Source: Janthinobacterium sp.
Lineage (GTDB): Bacteria; Pseudomonadota; Gammaproteobacteria; Burkholderiales; Burkholderiaceae_D
Direction: 5' to 3'
Assembly (NCBI RefSeq): GCF_009923995.1
Contig: NZ_RFSK01000017.1
Coordinates: 34,549-98,548, forward strand
DNA: 64,000 bases
The position numbers were made by a program, and so were the translations under genes. Below are positions 1 through 8,318 of this stretch, piece after piece. Under the pieces are notes generated by a model. It saw nothing but the letters and a program-made list of their open reading frames with translations, was not told where the DNA came from and ran no database searches. Every line of letters starts with the position of its first letter. The stretch's first letter is position 1.

Positions 1-1814
1 GCAGCACGGGCACCCTGAACGTCATGGCGGGGCAGCGCCAGTACCTGCGCTTCGATACCTTCTGGAACCATTCCGATGTCGATACCCTGCAATCGTGGCA
101 GGTGGGCGACCTGATTTCCTCCTCCCTGAGCTGGAGCCGCGCCGTGCGCATGGGCGGCTTCCAGTGGCGCAAGAATTTCCAGCTGCGCCCCGACCTGCTG
201 ACCTTTCCCGTCACGGCGGTAAATGGCACGGCGCTCGTGCCGTCCTCGCTCAGCCTGTACGTGAACGGCGTGCAGCAGTATGCGGCGAGCGTGCCCAGCG
301 GTCCTTTCGTGCTGAACCAGGTGGCCGGCATCAACGGCGCGGGGCAGGCCACCGTCATCACCCGCGACGCGCTGGGCCGCAGCGTGGCGACGACCTTGCC
401 CCTGTATGTGGACACGCGCATGCTGGCCAGCGGCCTGAGCGACTATTCGGTCGAGGCGGGCGTGCTGCGGCGCGACTACGGCCGCAGTTCCTTCGGCTAC
501 CAGAAGCGGCCCGTCGCCAGCGTCACGGGGCGCTATGGACTCAGCGACACCTTGACGGTCGAGGGCCACGCCGAAGCGGGGGCCGGCGTGCTGAATGCGG
601 GCGGCGGCGGCCTGCTGCGGCTGGGCCAGGCAGGCGTGATCAACGGCGCCATCGCGGCCAGCAGCGGGCATGGCCAGGGTATCCAGGCCAGCCTGGGCTA
701 CCAGTACCTGGGTCCGCGCTACAGCATCGATGCGCAAAGCACGCGCGCCAGCGCCCGCTACGGCGACCTGGCGTCGGGCGACGGCAGCCCCGTCGTGCGC
801 GCGGCCGACCGCGTGTCGCTGACGCGGGCACTGGCGGCAGGGCAAAGCATGAATCTCAGCTACATCGGCTACCGCACGGAGGGGGAACCCACCTCGCGCA
901 TCGTCACCCTCGGCTATTCCGCCTCGCTGTTCCGCGGCGTCTTCCTCAGTACCAGCGCCTTCCAGGACTTGAGCCAGCACCGCAACCGGGGCTTTTATAT
1001 CGGCCTGAGCATGGTGCTGGACGGCAATATTGCCACCAGTGCCAATACCAGCCGACAAAATGGCGTCAGCAGCCATAATGTGGGCGCGCAGCGCACGGCC
1101 GATTTTGGCGGCGGCTTCGGCTGGGGCGTGCAGAGCGGCATGTCCGGCAGTTCCAGCTATCGCCAGGCGCAGGTGGAATACCTGGGCAACTATGGCCGCG
1201 TGACGGCGCGCGCGCAAAGCGATGCCATGAGCAATGCGGCGTCGCTGGGCGCTTCCGGCGCGCTGGTGCTGATGGATGGCCACATGGAGGCGGCGCGCCA
1301 GGTGGGCAGCGGCTTCGCGCTGGTATCGACGGGCGGCGTGGCCAATATTCCCGTGTTGCATGAAAACCGCCAGATCGGCGTGACGGGCGGCAGCGGCTAC
1401 CTGCTGGTGCCTAATCTGAATGCCTATGGCGACAACCAGATCAGCATAGGCACGGATGCCCTCGACGTCGATGCGCGGGTGCCCGTGACGAATCTCAGCG
1501 TGGTGCCGCGCAGCCTGTCCGGCGTGCTGGCGTCGTTTCCTGTGGAGCGCTACAGCGCGGCCACCGTCATCGTGCAGGGCGCGGACGGCAAGCCGCTGGC
1601 CACCGGCTTGCCGGTGCTGCACGTGCAAAGCGGCAAGCGCACCGTGGTGGGCTTCGACGGCATCGCCTTCGTCGACGACCTGGCCGCCCAAAACCAGTTG
1701 CGCATCGGCGAAGGCGACAGCCTGTGCACGGTCAATTTCCCGTATGTGCGCCCGGCAACAGGCGGCCTGCCCGTCATCGGCCCGCTGCGCTGCGTCGCCG
1801 GAGGGAGCCGCTGA
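1..1814 (+). CDS. Fimbrial outer membrane usher protein, C-terminal part (Csu/FimD family)
   Basis: Chaperone-usher pathway outer membrane usher, which threads pilin subunits through a beta-barrel to the cell surface. The frame is open from the first bases of the window, so the start lies upstream and about 600 C-terminal residues are visible. They show the alternating polar/glycine-rich strands of the translocation barrel (about the first 400 residues) and the small C-terminal plug-binding domains ending in a cysteine-containing tail (SLCTVNFPYV, then GPLRC). The stop overlaps the start of the next gene, a spore-coat-U adhesin (ATGA), which is the gene order of Csu-type pili (usher CsuD, then tip adhesin CsuE). 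The rest of the operon (major pilin, chaperone) should lie upstream. Confident on family; Csu subtype is from context. Confidence 0.9.
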   Translation, partial: STGTLNVMAGQRQYLRFDTFWNHSDVDTLQSWQVGDLISSSLSWSRAVRMGGFQWRKNFQLRPDLLTFPVTAVNGTALVPSSLSLYVNGVQQYAASVPSGPFVLNQVAGINGAGQATVITRDALGRSVATTLPLYVDTRMLASGLSDYSVEAGVLRRDYGRSSFGYQKRPVASVTGRYGLSDTLTVEGHAEAGAGVLNAGGGGLLRLGQAGVINGAIAASSGHGQGIQASLGYQYLGPRYSIDAQSTRASARYGDLASGDGSPVVRAADRVSLTRALAAGQSMNLSYIGYRTEGEPTSRIVTLGYSASLFRGVFLSTSAFQDLSQHRNRGFYIGLSMVLDGNIATSANTSRQNGVSSHNVGAQRTADFGGGFGWGVQSGMSGSSSYRQAQVEYLGNYGRVTARAQSDAMSNAASLGASGALVLMDGHMEAARQVGSGFALVSTGGVANIPVLHENRQIGVTGGSGYLLVPNLNAYGDNQISIGTDALDVDARVPVTNLSVVPRSLSGVLASFPVERYSAATVIVQGADGKPLATGLPVLHVQSGKRTVVGFDGIAFVDDLAAQNQLRIGEGDSLCTVNFPYVRPATGGLPVIGPLRCVAGGSR

Positions 1815-2821
1815 TGCGCCGCCTGCTGACCTTGCTTGCCATTGTGCTGGGCTGCCTGCTGGCCACGGCGGCGCGCGCCGATGTCTGCTCCGTCAGCGTC
1901 AACGACGTCGACTTCGGCCAGGTGACGCCGATTTCCGGCGGCGACTACACGGTCACGGGGTCCGGTACCCTCAGCTGTACCTTTTCCACCTTGAGCCTGG
2001 GGGTGCTGCTGACGCCGAATGCGCGCGCCTGCCTGAACCTGGGCATCGGCAGCAATTCCCTGGCGGCCGTGCCGCGCACCCTGGGCAACGGCGCGGCCCG
2101 CATGCAGTACAACCTGTATGTCGACGCGACCTATTCGCCGGCGACGATCTGGGGCGGGCCGGGCGTGACGGGCGCCACCACCTCATATCCGCTGCAGCTG
2201 TCGGCCGGCCTGCTGACCCTGGGCGGCACCTACACGAAGAATTTCAATTTCTACGGCAAGATTCCCGCCGGGGCCGCGCTGGCGGGCGTGCCGACGGTCA
2301 GCAACAGCAATACCGTCTACACCTCCAGCTTCAGCGGCGCCGGCACCATGACCTACGCCATGTATGGCTTGCTCAACGATCCCGGCACCTGCCTGGGCAA
2401 CAGCGCCAGCTTCAGCTTCACCGTGAATGCCACGGCGATCAATAACTGCACTATCACGGCCGCGCCGATGGCATTCACCACCGCGACGGTGCTGAACGGG
2501 CCCGTGCGCAGCACCAGCACCCTGTCGGTGCGCTGCGTGAATAACAACGCCTACCAGATCGCCCTGAACGGCGGCACGGTGGCGTCCAGCGTGGCGGCGC
2601 GAAAAATGAAGAATACGACGGGGCCGGCCACGATCGGCTATGAATTATCGGGCAGCCTGGATGGCCCCATCTGGGGCGATGGCACGGCCGGCACCAGCAT
2701 GGTCAGCGGTACCGGCACGGGCAGCAGCCAGCCCGTGACCATTTATGGCCGGGTGCCAGCGCAACTGACGCCCGTTCCCGGTGACTACAAGGATACGGTG
2801 ATGGCGACGATTTATTTCTAG
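1814..2821 (+). CDS. Spore coat protein U domain adhesin, CsuE-like fimbrial tip protein
   Basis: 335-residue exported protein with a signal peptide (MRRLLTLLAIVLGCLLATAARA) and two tandem spore-coat-U (SCPU) domains. The first begins at DVCSVSVNDVDFG and the second at about residue 210 (NNCTITAAPMAFTTATVL). It ends in the typical SCPU closing strand (GDYKDTVMATIYF). Two-domain SCPU proteins of about 340 residues encoded directly after the usher are the tip adhesins (CsuE) of Csu pili, which mediate attachment to abiotic surfaces. ATG 1814 was chosen because it overlaps the usher stop codon, follows GGAGG, and leaves a perfect signal peptide; the frame opens earlier (1724) but without a signal sequence. 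Confidence 0.88.
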   Translation: MRRLLTLLAIVLGCLLATAARADVCSVSVNDVDFGQVTPISGGDYTVTGSGTLSCTFSTLSLGVLLTPNARACLNLGIGSNSLAAVPRTLGNGAARMQYNLYVDATYSPATIWGGPGVTGATTSYPLQLSAGLLTLGGTYTKNFNFYGKIPAGAALAGVPTVSNSNTVYTSSFSGAGTMTYAMYGLLNDPGTCLGNSASFSFTVNATAINNCTITAAPMAFTTATVLNGPVRSTSTLSVRCVNNNAYQIALNGGTVASSVAARKMKNTTGPATIGYELSGSLDGPIWGDGTAGTSMVSGTGTGSSQPVTIYGRVPAQLTPVPGDYKDTVMATIYF

Positions 2822-3054
2822 AACGTGACGGTGACGAGGCCGCCGCCCGATGGCGTGGCGTGCTGATGCAAGAGATAGGGCGTGTTGTGACGGCATTGCA
2901 CCTGCATCGGCGCGTGCAGCGTGCTGACGCTGCAGACGTCGTGGACGACGAGGCTGGCCTGGAACGATGCGGAAGCGGTGGTGCCGGCGGTGGTGGTCTG
3001 GCAGAGGGTGAGGGCAAGCAGGGCTGGCAGGACGGCAAGCTTCAAAGGAGTCAT
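2818..3054 (-). CDS. Small exported SCPU-like protein (78 aa)
   Basis: Predicted 78-residue protein with a signal peptide (MTPLKLAVLPALLALTLC...TTAG). The mature part of about 55 residues looks like a spore-coat-U domain with its middle removed: an opening strand and cysteine (ASASFQASLVVHDVCSVST), a second cysteine (VQCRHNTPYLL) and the closing GGGLVTVTF. It is convergent with the CsuE-like gene and overlaps it by four bases at the stop codons. It could be a minor pilin or accessory subunit, or a relic of a pilin gene. The start at 3054 was chosen for the signal peptide; the longer frame to 3198 adds an unlikely N-terminus. The ribosome site is weak. Confidence 0.55.
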   Translation of the reverse strand: MTPLKLAVLPALLALTLCQTTTAGTTASASFQASLVVHDVCSVSTLHAPMQVQCRHNTPYLLHQHATPSGGGLVTVTF

Positions 3055-3307
3055 CGTGTATGCATCTGGCAAAAAACGGGCGTGGTCAGCAAGGCCGCAT
3101 GGCATGGCTGACACCGTCTTCTGCACCGGGATTAGGGGAACTGAACGAGCCATGATTGTACTTGAACAAGAAAAGTGTGAGTTTGTGCGTATTTTCAAGC
3201 CGTCATCATGGGGCCGGCGACGCTTTCGATTTGATAGTAACTGATGTTTCTGTAGTGCAACTGATATTTTTTTGATTGTTGTGTTGGATCAACGTGAGGA
3301 GATGGTC

Positions 3308-3865
3308 ATGAAACATACCAACTTTAATAATTTGCCCTGCCCGATCGCCCGCAGTCTGGGCAAGGTGGGCGAATGGTGGAGCATCCTCATCCTGCGCGAA
3401 GCGTTTTACGGCAAGACGCGCTTCGATGAATTTGAAAAAAGCCTCAAGATCGCACCCACCATCCTGACGCGCCGCCTGGCCGACCTGGTGGAAGGCGGCT
3501 TGATGACGCGCCGCCTGTATTGCGCCAAGCCGCCGCGCTACGACTACGTGCTGACCAAGTCCGGGCGCGCCTTCAAGCCCGTCCTGCTGGCGTTTATCGC
3601 CTGGGGCAACGAGAACTTCGCGCCCGAAGGCGCCAGCCTGGTGATCGCCAGCCGCGACACGGGCCTGGCCGCCGATCCCGTGCTGGTCGATGCCATGACG
3701 GGCTTGCCCATCAATGACGAGTACTACGCCTTCGCGCCAGGGCCGGCTGCCAGCGACAGCATGCGCAGCATCATCCTCGACGCGGAAAAAAGCAGCGGCA
3801 TCGCGCCCAAGCCGAAGGCGCCAGCCGCCAACCGCGGCTGGGTGGCGGAAGGCCATCTGGCCTGA
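3308..3865 (+). CDS. HxlR-family winged-helix transcriptional regulator
   Basis: 185-residue regulator. The N-terminal 110 residues carry the HxlR signature: CPIARSLGKVGEWWSILILR, the TRFDEFEKSL helix, ILTRRLADLVEGGLMTRR and the beta wing ending YVLTKSGRAF. The C-terminal 70 residues are an extra segment of unknown role. HxlR proteins usually sense redox or electrophile stress and act on a neighbouring gene; here no divergent enzyme is present, so the target is not evident. ATG 3308 is preferred over 3302 because the GAGGAG site at about 3295-3300 is then seven to eight bases away. The 250 bases upstream hold AT-rich promoter-like sequence and no other gene. Confidence 0.85.
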   Translation: MKHTNFNNLPCPIARSLGKVGEWWSILILREAFYGKTRFDEFEKSLKIAPTILTRRLADLVEGGLMTRRLYCAKPPRYDYVLTKSGRAFKPVLLAFIAWGNENFAPEGASLVIASRDTGLAADPVLVDAMTGLPINDEYYAFAPGPAASDSMRSIILDAEKSSGIAPKPKAPAANRGWVAEGHLA

Positions 3866-4101
3866 GGCACCGGCCGGCGTGGCATCAGTTTGGCGTAAAG
3901 CAAAACGGGCGACGCAGCATGGCGTTATTCTTGCACCCAGAGCCTGTCCCGGTGGCGTGATTCCGCCACCGGGGCCGGTTCCGGCTACCGTCCCGCCATG
4001 CATGGCCAGGACGGGCGCCAGGCAGCACAAGTGCGGCGCGGACCCGGCTGAGCGGGGCAGGGCGCCATCCGTGACCCGATGTCCGTTGAAGGAGTATGGC
4101 G

Positions 4102-4536
4102 ATGAAAGTATTGCAACGACACGGCGGCGCCGCCGTGCTGGCGCTGGCGGCCCTGCTGGGCGCCTGTTCCCATGGGCCGCACCATCCCGGCGAGCATGAC
4201 GTCACCCTGACGGGGGCGCAGGAGGTGCCGGCCAACACCAGCACGGCCAGCGGCAGCAGCAATATCCGCGTGGCGCCAGGGGGCGGCGTGTCGGGCGGCG
4301 TGCGCTACACGGGCCTGGTCGCCACCGTGGCACATATCCATGAGGCACCCGTCGGCGCCAATGGACCCGTCATCGTGCCGCTGCTCAAAACCGGCGAGGG
4401 CATGTTTGCCGTGCCGGCCAACACCGTGCTCACGCCGGCCCAGTATGCGAGCTACCAGGCCGGCAACCTGTACGTCAACGTGCACAGCGCCACCTATCCG
4501 GCCGGCGAGATCCGCGCCCAGCTCAAGGCGAAGTAG
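4102..4536 (+). CDS. CHRD domain lipoprotein
   Basis: 144-residue protein with a lipoprotein-type signal peptide (hydrophobic run, then LLGACSH with the lipobox cysteine) followed by a CHRD domain. Seen are the opening strand HDVTLTGAQEVPA, the central TVAHIHEAP segment and the closing LYVNVHSATYPAGEIRAQL, all hallmarks of this fold first described in chordin. The bacterial role is unknown; the protein probably sits in the periplasm attached to a membrane. AAGGAG at 4089-4094 is seven bases from ATG 4102, so this start is preferred over ATG 4096. A strong terminator follows. Upstream 3866-4101 is gene-free and nothing specific was seen there. Confidence 0.85.
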   Translation: MKVLQRHGGAAVLALAALLGACSHGPHHPGEHDVTLTGAQEVPANTSTASGSSNIRVAPGGGVSGGVRYTGLVATVAHIHEAPVGANGPVIVPLLKTGEGMFAVPANTVLTPAQYASYQAGNLYVNVHSATYPAGEIRAQLKAK

Positions 4537-4566
4537 GACGCCAGCGTTTTCTTCGAAACCTCCTTG

Positions 4567-4589
4567 GGCCGCGCAAGCGGCCTTTTTTT
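4567..4589 (+). terminator. Rho-independent terminator after the CHRD gene
   Basis: Perfect six-base stem GGCCGC / GCGGCC around a GCAA tetraloop, followed immediately by seven T residues. It sits 30 bases after the CHRD stop codon and before the AEC transporter gene. Confidence 0.85.
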
Positions 4590-4632
4590 GCGCCGGCGGG
4601 ACGGCGCGCGGGGCACGCTACAATGGCGCTCC

Positions 4633-5586
4633 ATGCTGACCATCCTTGCCATCACCTTTCCCTTCTTCGCCCTGGTGCTGTGCGGCTACCTGGCCGTGCG
4701 CCGCGCCTTGCTGCCGCTGGCCGCCATCGGCGGCTTGAACAGTTTTGTCCTGTACTTCGCGCTTCCCTGCATGCTGTACCGCTTCGGCGCCGCCACGCCC
4801 ATCGCGCAGCTGCTCGACGGCAGCGTCTTCGGCGTCTACCTGCTGTGCGCCCTGATCATGGTGGGCGTCACCATGGCCATGACCCTGAGCCACCGCATCG
4901 ACTGGAACAACGCGGCCTTCGGCGCGCTGGTGGCGGCCTTTCCGAACACGGGCTTCATGGGCGTGCCCCTGCTATTGACCCTGCTGGGTCCCCGTTCCTC
5001 CGGCCCCGTCATCGTCAGCATCGTCGTCGACATGCTCATTACCAGCTCGCTGTGCATCGCCCTGTCGCGCATCGGCAGCGGCGGCGCGCAGGGCGGCCGC
5101 GCGGCCGTGGTCAACGCCCTCAAAGGCATGGCGGGCAACCCGATGCCGTGGGCCATCGTGCTGGGCGCCTTGTCCTCGTGGCTGGAGCTGGCCTTGCCCA
5201 GGCCCCTGATGCAGACGGTGGGCCTGCTGGCCGATGCCGCCTCGCCGGTGGCCCTGTTTACCATCGGCGCCGTGCTGGCCCGCTCGCAGATGAGCACTGC
5301 CGATCCCGCGCCGCTGGGCGAATATGTGCCGGTGGCGCTGAAAAAACTGCTGCTGCACCCGCTGCTCGTGTGGGGCATGGGCCATGCGGCCATCGCCCTG
5401 GGCGCACCGCTCGACCCGTTTGCCCTGACCTGCATGGTGCTGGTGGCCTGCCTGCCCAGCGCCAGCAACGTCACCTTGCTGTCGGAGCGCTTCGGTGCGA
5501 ACACGGCGCGCATCGCCCGCATCATTCTGGTGTCGACGGCGCTGTCGTTCCTGACGTTTTCGGCGGCCGTCAGCTGGCTGGCGTGA
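4633..5586 (+). CDS. AEC-family transporter (auxin efflux carrier superfamily)
   Basis: 317-residue integral membrane protein with about ten hydrophobic helices. It shows the family's N-terminal LTILAITFPFFALVLCGYLA, the AAFPNTGFMGVPLL motif of the first repeat, and the second-repeat motif CLPSASNVTLLSERF. AEC carriers export or import small carboxylates (malate, malonate) or similar anions; the substrate cannot be told here. The start at 4633 follows the terminator by about 40 bases and gives the usual family length; a longer frame from 4564 would run through the terminator and was rejected. The 3' end overlaps the convergent PaiB gene by 17 bases. Confidence 0.88.
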   Translation: MLTILAITFPFFALVLCGYLAVRRALLPLAAIGGLNSFVLYFALPCMLYRFGAATPIAQLLDGSVFGVYLLCALIMVGVTMAMTLSHRIDWNNAAFGALVAAFPNTGFMGVPLLLTLLGPRSSGPVIVSIVVDMLITSSLCIALSRIGSGGAQGGRAAVVNALKGMAGNPMPWAIVLGALSSWLELALPRPLMQTVGLLADAASPVALFTIGAVLARSQMSTADPAPLGEYVPVALKKLLLHPLLVWGMGHAAIALGAPLDPFALTCMVLVACLPSASNVTLLSERFGANTARIARIILVSTALSFLTFSAAVSWLA

Positions 5587-6217
5587 TGTTGGCGGCGATC
5601 AGCGCGCCCAGGGCTTGCGCCGCACCGGGTTGATGGTCCAGCGCCAGGCCGTGCGCCATGCTGGCCTGGTCCTGCATGCTGCGGTTCTGGCCCAGCTTCC
5701 ATTTGCCTTCCAGGCGCGCGAGGGGAATCTCGATGCCGACGATGGCCTTCAACATCTTGCCGATGTAGTCGGCCGGCGCATCGCTCACCCGCCACGGCGC
5801 GGCTTGATCTGCCTCATGGCGCGCCGTCAGCCGCTCCACCAGTGCCAGCAGCCACGCCGCATCGTCGATGGCGCGCAAGGGGCCGTGGGCATGCACGACC
5901 GCGTAGTTATAGGTGGGGACTTCCTTGCCGCTGCGCTGCTTTTCCTCGTACCAGGCGGGCGTGATGTAGGCCTGCGGTCCCTGGAAGATCACCAGCGTCC
6001 CGGCCCCGTCGGCGCGCCACACGGGATTGGCGCGCGCCACGTGGGCGCGCAGGATGCCGAAGGGCGCTTCAGGCGTGGGCGGGGCGATCTCGAACGGCAG
6101 ATGGTCGGCGCACAGGCCATCGGCGCCGTGGCGCACGAGTGCTCCCAGCGGATGCGCCCGGATCAGGCCATGCAGCACGTCGAGGCGTTCTTCGCGGAAG
6201 GTCGATGGCGTGTACAT
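5570..6217 (-). CDS. FMN-binding PaiB-family protein (negative transcriptional regulator)
   Basis: 215-residue protein of the PaiB / FMN-binding split-barrel family. Seen are the N-terminal MYTPSTFREERLDVLHGLI, the HLPFEIAP segment, the ARANPVWR and VIFQGPQAYITPAWY strands, and the C-terminal KMLKAIVGIEIPLARLEGKWKLGQN signature region. The family is annotated after Bacillus PaiB, but its biochemical role is poorly defined. It follows the OsmC gene with no gap (start next to the OsmC stop), so the two are co-transcribed. The pair is divergent from a PLP-binding MocR regulator, which probably controls it. Confidence 0.9.
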   Translation of the reverse strand: MYTPSTFREERLDVLHGLIRAHPLGALVRHGADGLCADHLPFEIAPPTPEAPFGILRAHVARANPVWRADGAGTLVIFQGPQAYITPAWYEEKQRSGKEVPTYNYAVVHAHGPLRAIDDAAWLLALVERLTARHEADQAAPWRVSDAPADYIGKMLKAIVGIEIPLARLEGKWKLGQNRSMQDQASMAHGLALDHQPGAAQALGALIAANITPAS

Positions 6218-6679
6218 CTAGGCAGCTCTTTCCACGACCACCTCGGCCGTCAGCGAATTGGCGATATAGCAGCGTTCATGGGCGTCGTGGTGCAGGGCGG
6301 CCAGGGCCTCGGGCGAGGGCTGCGTTCCCGCGAAGGCGATGCGCGGGCGCAGCACGATGCGCGTCATGGCCAGGCGTCCGGCGCCATTCTTGCCCAGTTC
6401 GCCGACGGCCTCGTCGCGGTAGTCGTCCACGATAAAGCCGCGCTGCGCCGCCAGCGACAGGAAGAACAGCATGTGGCAGCTGGACGTGGCGGCCACCAGC
6501 GCTTCTTCCGGGTCGACATTGGCGGCCACCGACATGGGCAGCGGCACGGACAGGGGCGAGGACGAGGCGGGCACCGTCAGGCCGCCGTCGAACTGCCAGG
6601 CGTGGCCGCGGCTGTAGCGCTGGCCGGCGAAATCCTGGCCGTCACGCTGCCAGGCCACGGTGGCGAAAAACTGCTGCAT
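6218..6679 (-). CDS. OsmC-family peroxiredoxin-like protein
   Basis: 153-residue OsmC/Ohr-fold protein, likely a thiol-dependent peroxidase acting on organic hydroperoxides. Both catalytic cysteines are visible: the first in ALVAATSSCHMLFFLSLAA and the second in HERCYIANSLTAEV. The N-terminal strand (ATVAWQRDG...RYSRGHAWQFDGG) is typical. It is the first gene of a two-gene unit with PaiB and is transcribed away from the MocR regulator. The 95-base divergent region holds the likely operator. Confidence 0.88.
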   Translation of the reverse strand: MQQFFATVAWQRDGQDFAGQRYSRGHAWQFDGGLTVPASSSPLSVPLPMSVAANVDPEEALVAATSSCHMLFFLSLAAQRGFIVDDYRDEAVGELGKNGAGRLAMTRIVLRPRIAFAGTQPSPEALAALHHDAHERCYIANSLTAEVVVERAA

Positions 6680-6726
6680 GGAGGCTCCATGTTGTAGGGG
6701 ATAGTATCGTCATCTTAGCGCCAGTC

Positions 6727-6747
6727 TTGGCTATTTAAAACAGCCAA
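6727..6747. promoter_or_regulatory. Palindrome in the osmC/mocR divergent promoter region
   Basis: TTGGCT (6727-6732) and AGCCAA (6742-6747) form a perfect six-base inverted repeat around an AT-rich spacer, 28 bases before the MocR start and about 48 bases before the OsmC start. MocR-type regulators usually bind such sites in their own divergent promoter, so this is a candidate operator. It is inferred from position and symmetry only. Confidence 0.5.
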
Positions 6748-6774
6748 TAAGTGCTATCTTGAAGCTACCAATTC

Positions 6775-8280
6775 ATGATTGCCGCCATGCCGACTTCCCA
6801 TGTGAACTCCCTCATCGCCGCCCTGCCGCTCGACCGGGGCGCCGCCGAGCCGCTCTTTCGCCAGCTGTATGGCGCCATCAAGGCCGCCATCCTCGACGGG
6901 CGCATGGGCCCCGGCATGCAGCTGCCGCCCACGCGCGCGTTCTGCCGCCTGCTGGCCGTGTCGCGCCAGACGGTGCTCAATGCGTATGCGCTGCTGGCGG
7001 CCGAAGGCTACCTCGATGGCACCGTGGGGCGCGGCACCTTCATCAGCCCTGATGTGCCGTTGTCCGTGCCCCCGTCCGCCGCGCCGGCGCCCGGCACGCC
7101 CGGCCTGCTGCGGCCCCTGTCGGCGCGCGGGCAGGGCGTGGTGACGGCCATGCGCCAGGTGGCGATACACCGTGGCCCGCTGCGCGCCTTCCGCGTCGGC
7201 ATGCCGCGCATCGACCACTTTCCCTTCGACGTGTGGACCCGGCTGGAAGCGCGGCGCTGGCGCCGCCCCGACCACCAGTTCGGCTACAGCGACCCGGCCG
7301 GCTTCCTGCCGCTGCGCGAGCTGCTGTGCGTGTACCTGAAGGCCTCGCGCGGCGTCCGCTGCACGCCGCAGCAGATCGTGATCACCTCGGGCTCGCAGCA
7401 GGCGCTGTTCCTGCTGTCGACCATCCTGCTGGCGCCGGGCGACGCCGCCTGGATGGAGTCGCCCGGCTACCGGGGCGCCAGCGGCCCCCTGCGCGCGGCC
7501 GGCGCGCGCGTCTTTCCCGTGCCCGTCGATGCGCAGGGGCTGGACGTGGCGTACGGCGTGGCGCACTGTCCGCAGGCGAAGCTGGCCTATGTGACGCCGT
7601 CGCACCAGATGCCGCTGGGCGTGAGCATGAGTCTGCCCCGCCGCCTGGCCCTGCTGGCCTGGGCCGCGCAGCACAAGGCGTGGCTGGTGGAAGACGACTA
7701 CGACAGCGAATACCGCTACACGGGCGCGCCGCTGGCGTCCCTGCAAAGCCTGGACCGGGCCGGCTGCGTGGTGTACGTGGGCACCCTGTCGAAAGTGCTG
7801 TTTCCGGGACTGCGCCTGGGCTACATGGTGGCGCCGCCCGCGCTGGCCGAGGCGCTGGCGCAGGCCAAGGCCGTGATGGACCGTCATACGGCCATCGTGC
7901 CGCAGATGGCGCTGGCCGACTTCATCGCCGAGGGACACTTCGGCCGGCATATCCGCCGCACGCGCGACAGCAACGCGGAACGGCGCGACCTGCTGTTGCG
8001 CGGCATCGCGCGCGAACTCGACGACCAGCTCGCGTGCGGCCCGGCCGACAGCGGCCTGGAACTGTGCGCGTATTTCCGCGGCGCTCACGAGGAAGAGGCG
8101 GTCGCGCGGGCCGGGCTGGAACGGGGCATCGAACTGCGCCCGCTGGGTCACTATGCCGACCCGCAGGCTGGCGCCGCCTGTGCCACGCCGGCCGGGTTGC
8201 TGCTGGGCTTTGCCGCCATTCCCCCGGCCGAGCTGGCGCACGGCGTGCAGGAACTGGGGCGCATCCTGCGCGGCCGATAA
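6775..8280 (+). CDS. MocR/PdxR-type GntR regulator with aminotransferase domain
   Basis: 501-residue fusion of an N-terminal GntR winged helix (about residues 10-90: LFRQLYGAIKAAILDGR, LPPTRAFCRLLAVSRQTV, GYLDGTVGRGTFI) and a C-terminal fold-type I aminotransferase domain that binds pyridoxal phosphate as effector. The PLP lysine lies in YVGTLSKVLFPGLRLGY, and the aspartate in VEDDYDSEYRY. MocR proteins typically regulate a divergent gene in response to PLP or a PLP-amino acid adduct; the divergent partner here is the OsmC-PaiB pair. An alternative start at 6787 would drop four residues. Confidence 0.9.
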   Translation: MIAAMPTSHVNSLIAALPLDRGAAEPLFRQLYGAIKAAILDGRMGPGMQLPPTRAFCRLLAVSRQTVLNAYALLAAEGYLDGTVGRGTFISPDVPLSVPPSAAPAPGTPGLLRPLSARGQGVVTAMRQVAIHRGPLRAFRVGMPRIDHFPFDVWTRLEARRWRRPDHQFGYSDPAGFLPLRELLCVYLKASRGVRCTPQQIVITSGSQQALFLLSTILLAPGDAAWMESPGYRGASGPLRAAGARVFPVPVDAQGLDVAYGVAHCPQAKLAYVTPSHQMPLGVSMSLPRRLALLAWAAQHKAWLVEDDYDSEYRYTGAPLASLQSLDRAGCVVYVGTLSKVLFPGLRLGYMVAPPALAEALAQAKAVMDRHTAIVPQMALADFIAEGHFGRHIRRTRDSNAERRDLLLRGIARELDDQLACGPADSGLELCAYFRGAHEEEAVARAGLERGIELRPLGHYADPQAGAACATPAGLLLGFAAIPPAELAHGVQELGRILRGR

Positions 8281-8318
8281 TCTATACTGGCAGCTGCCCG
8301 CACACGAAGACCACGACC

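Noticed and set aside
2860..3244. Plus-strand frames opposite the small SCPU-like gene
   Set aside because: No recognisable domain or signal peptide, while the minus frame has a signal peptide and SCPU-like strands.
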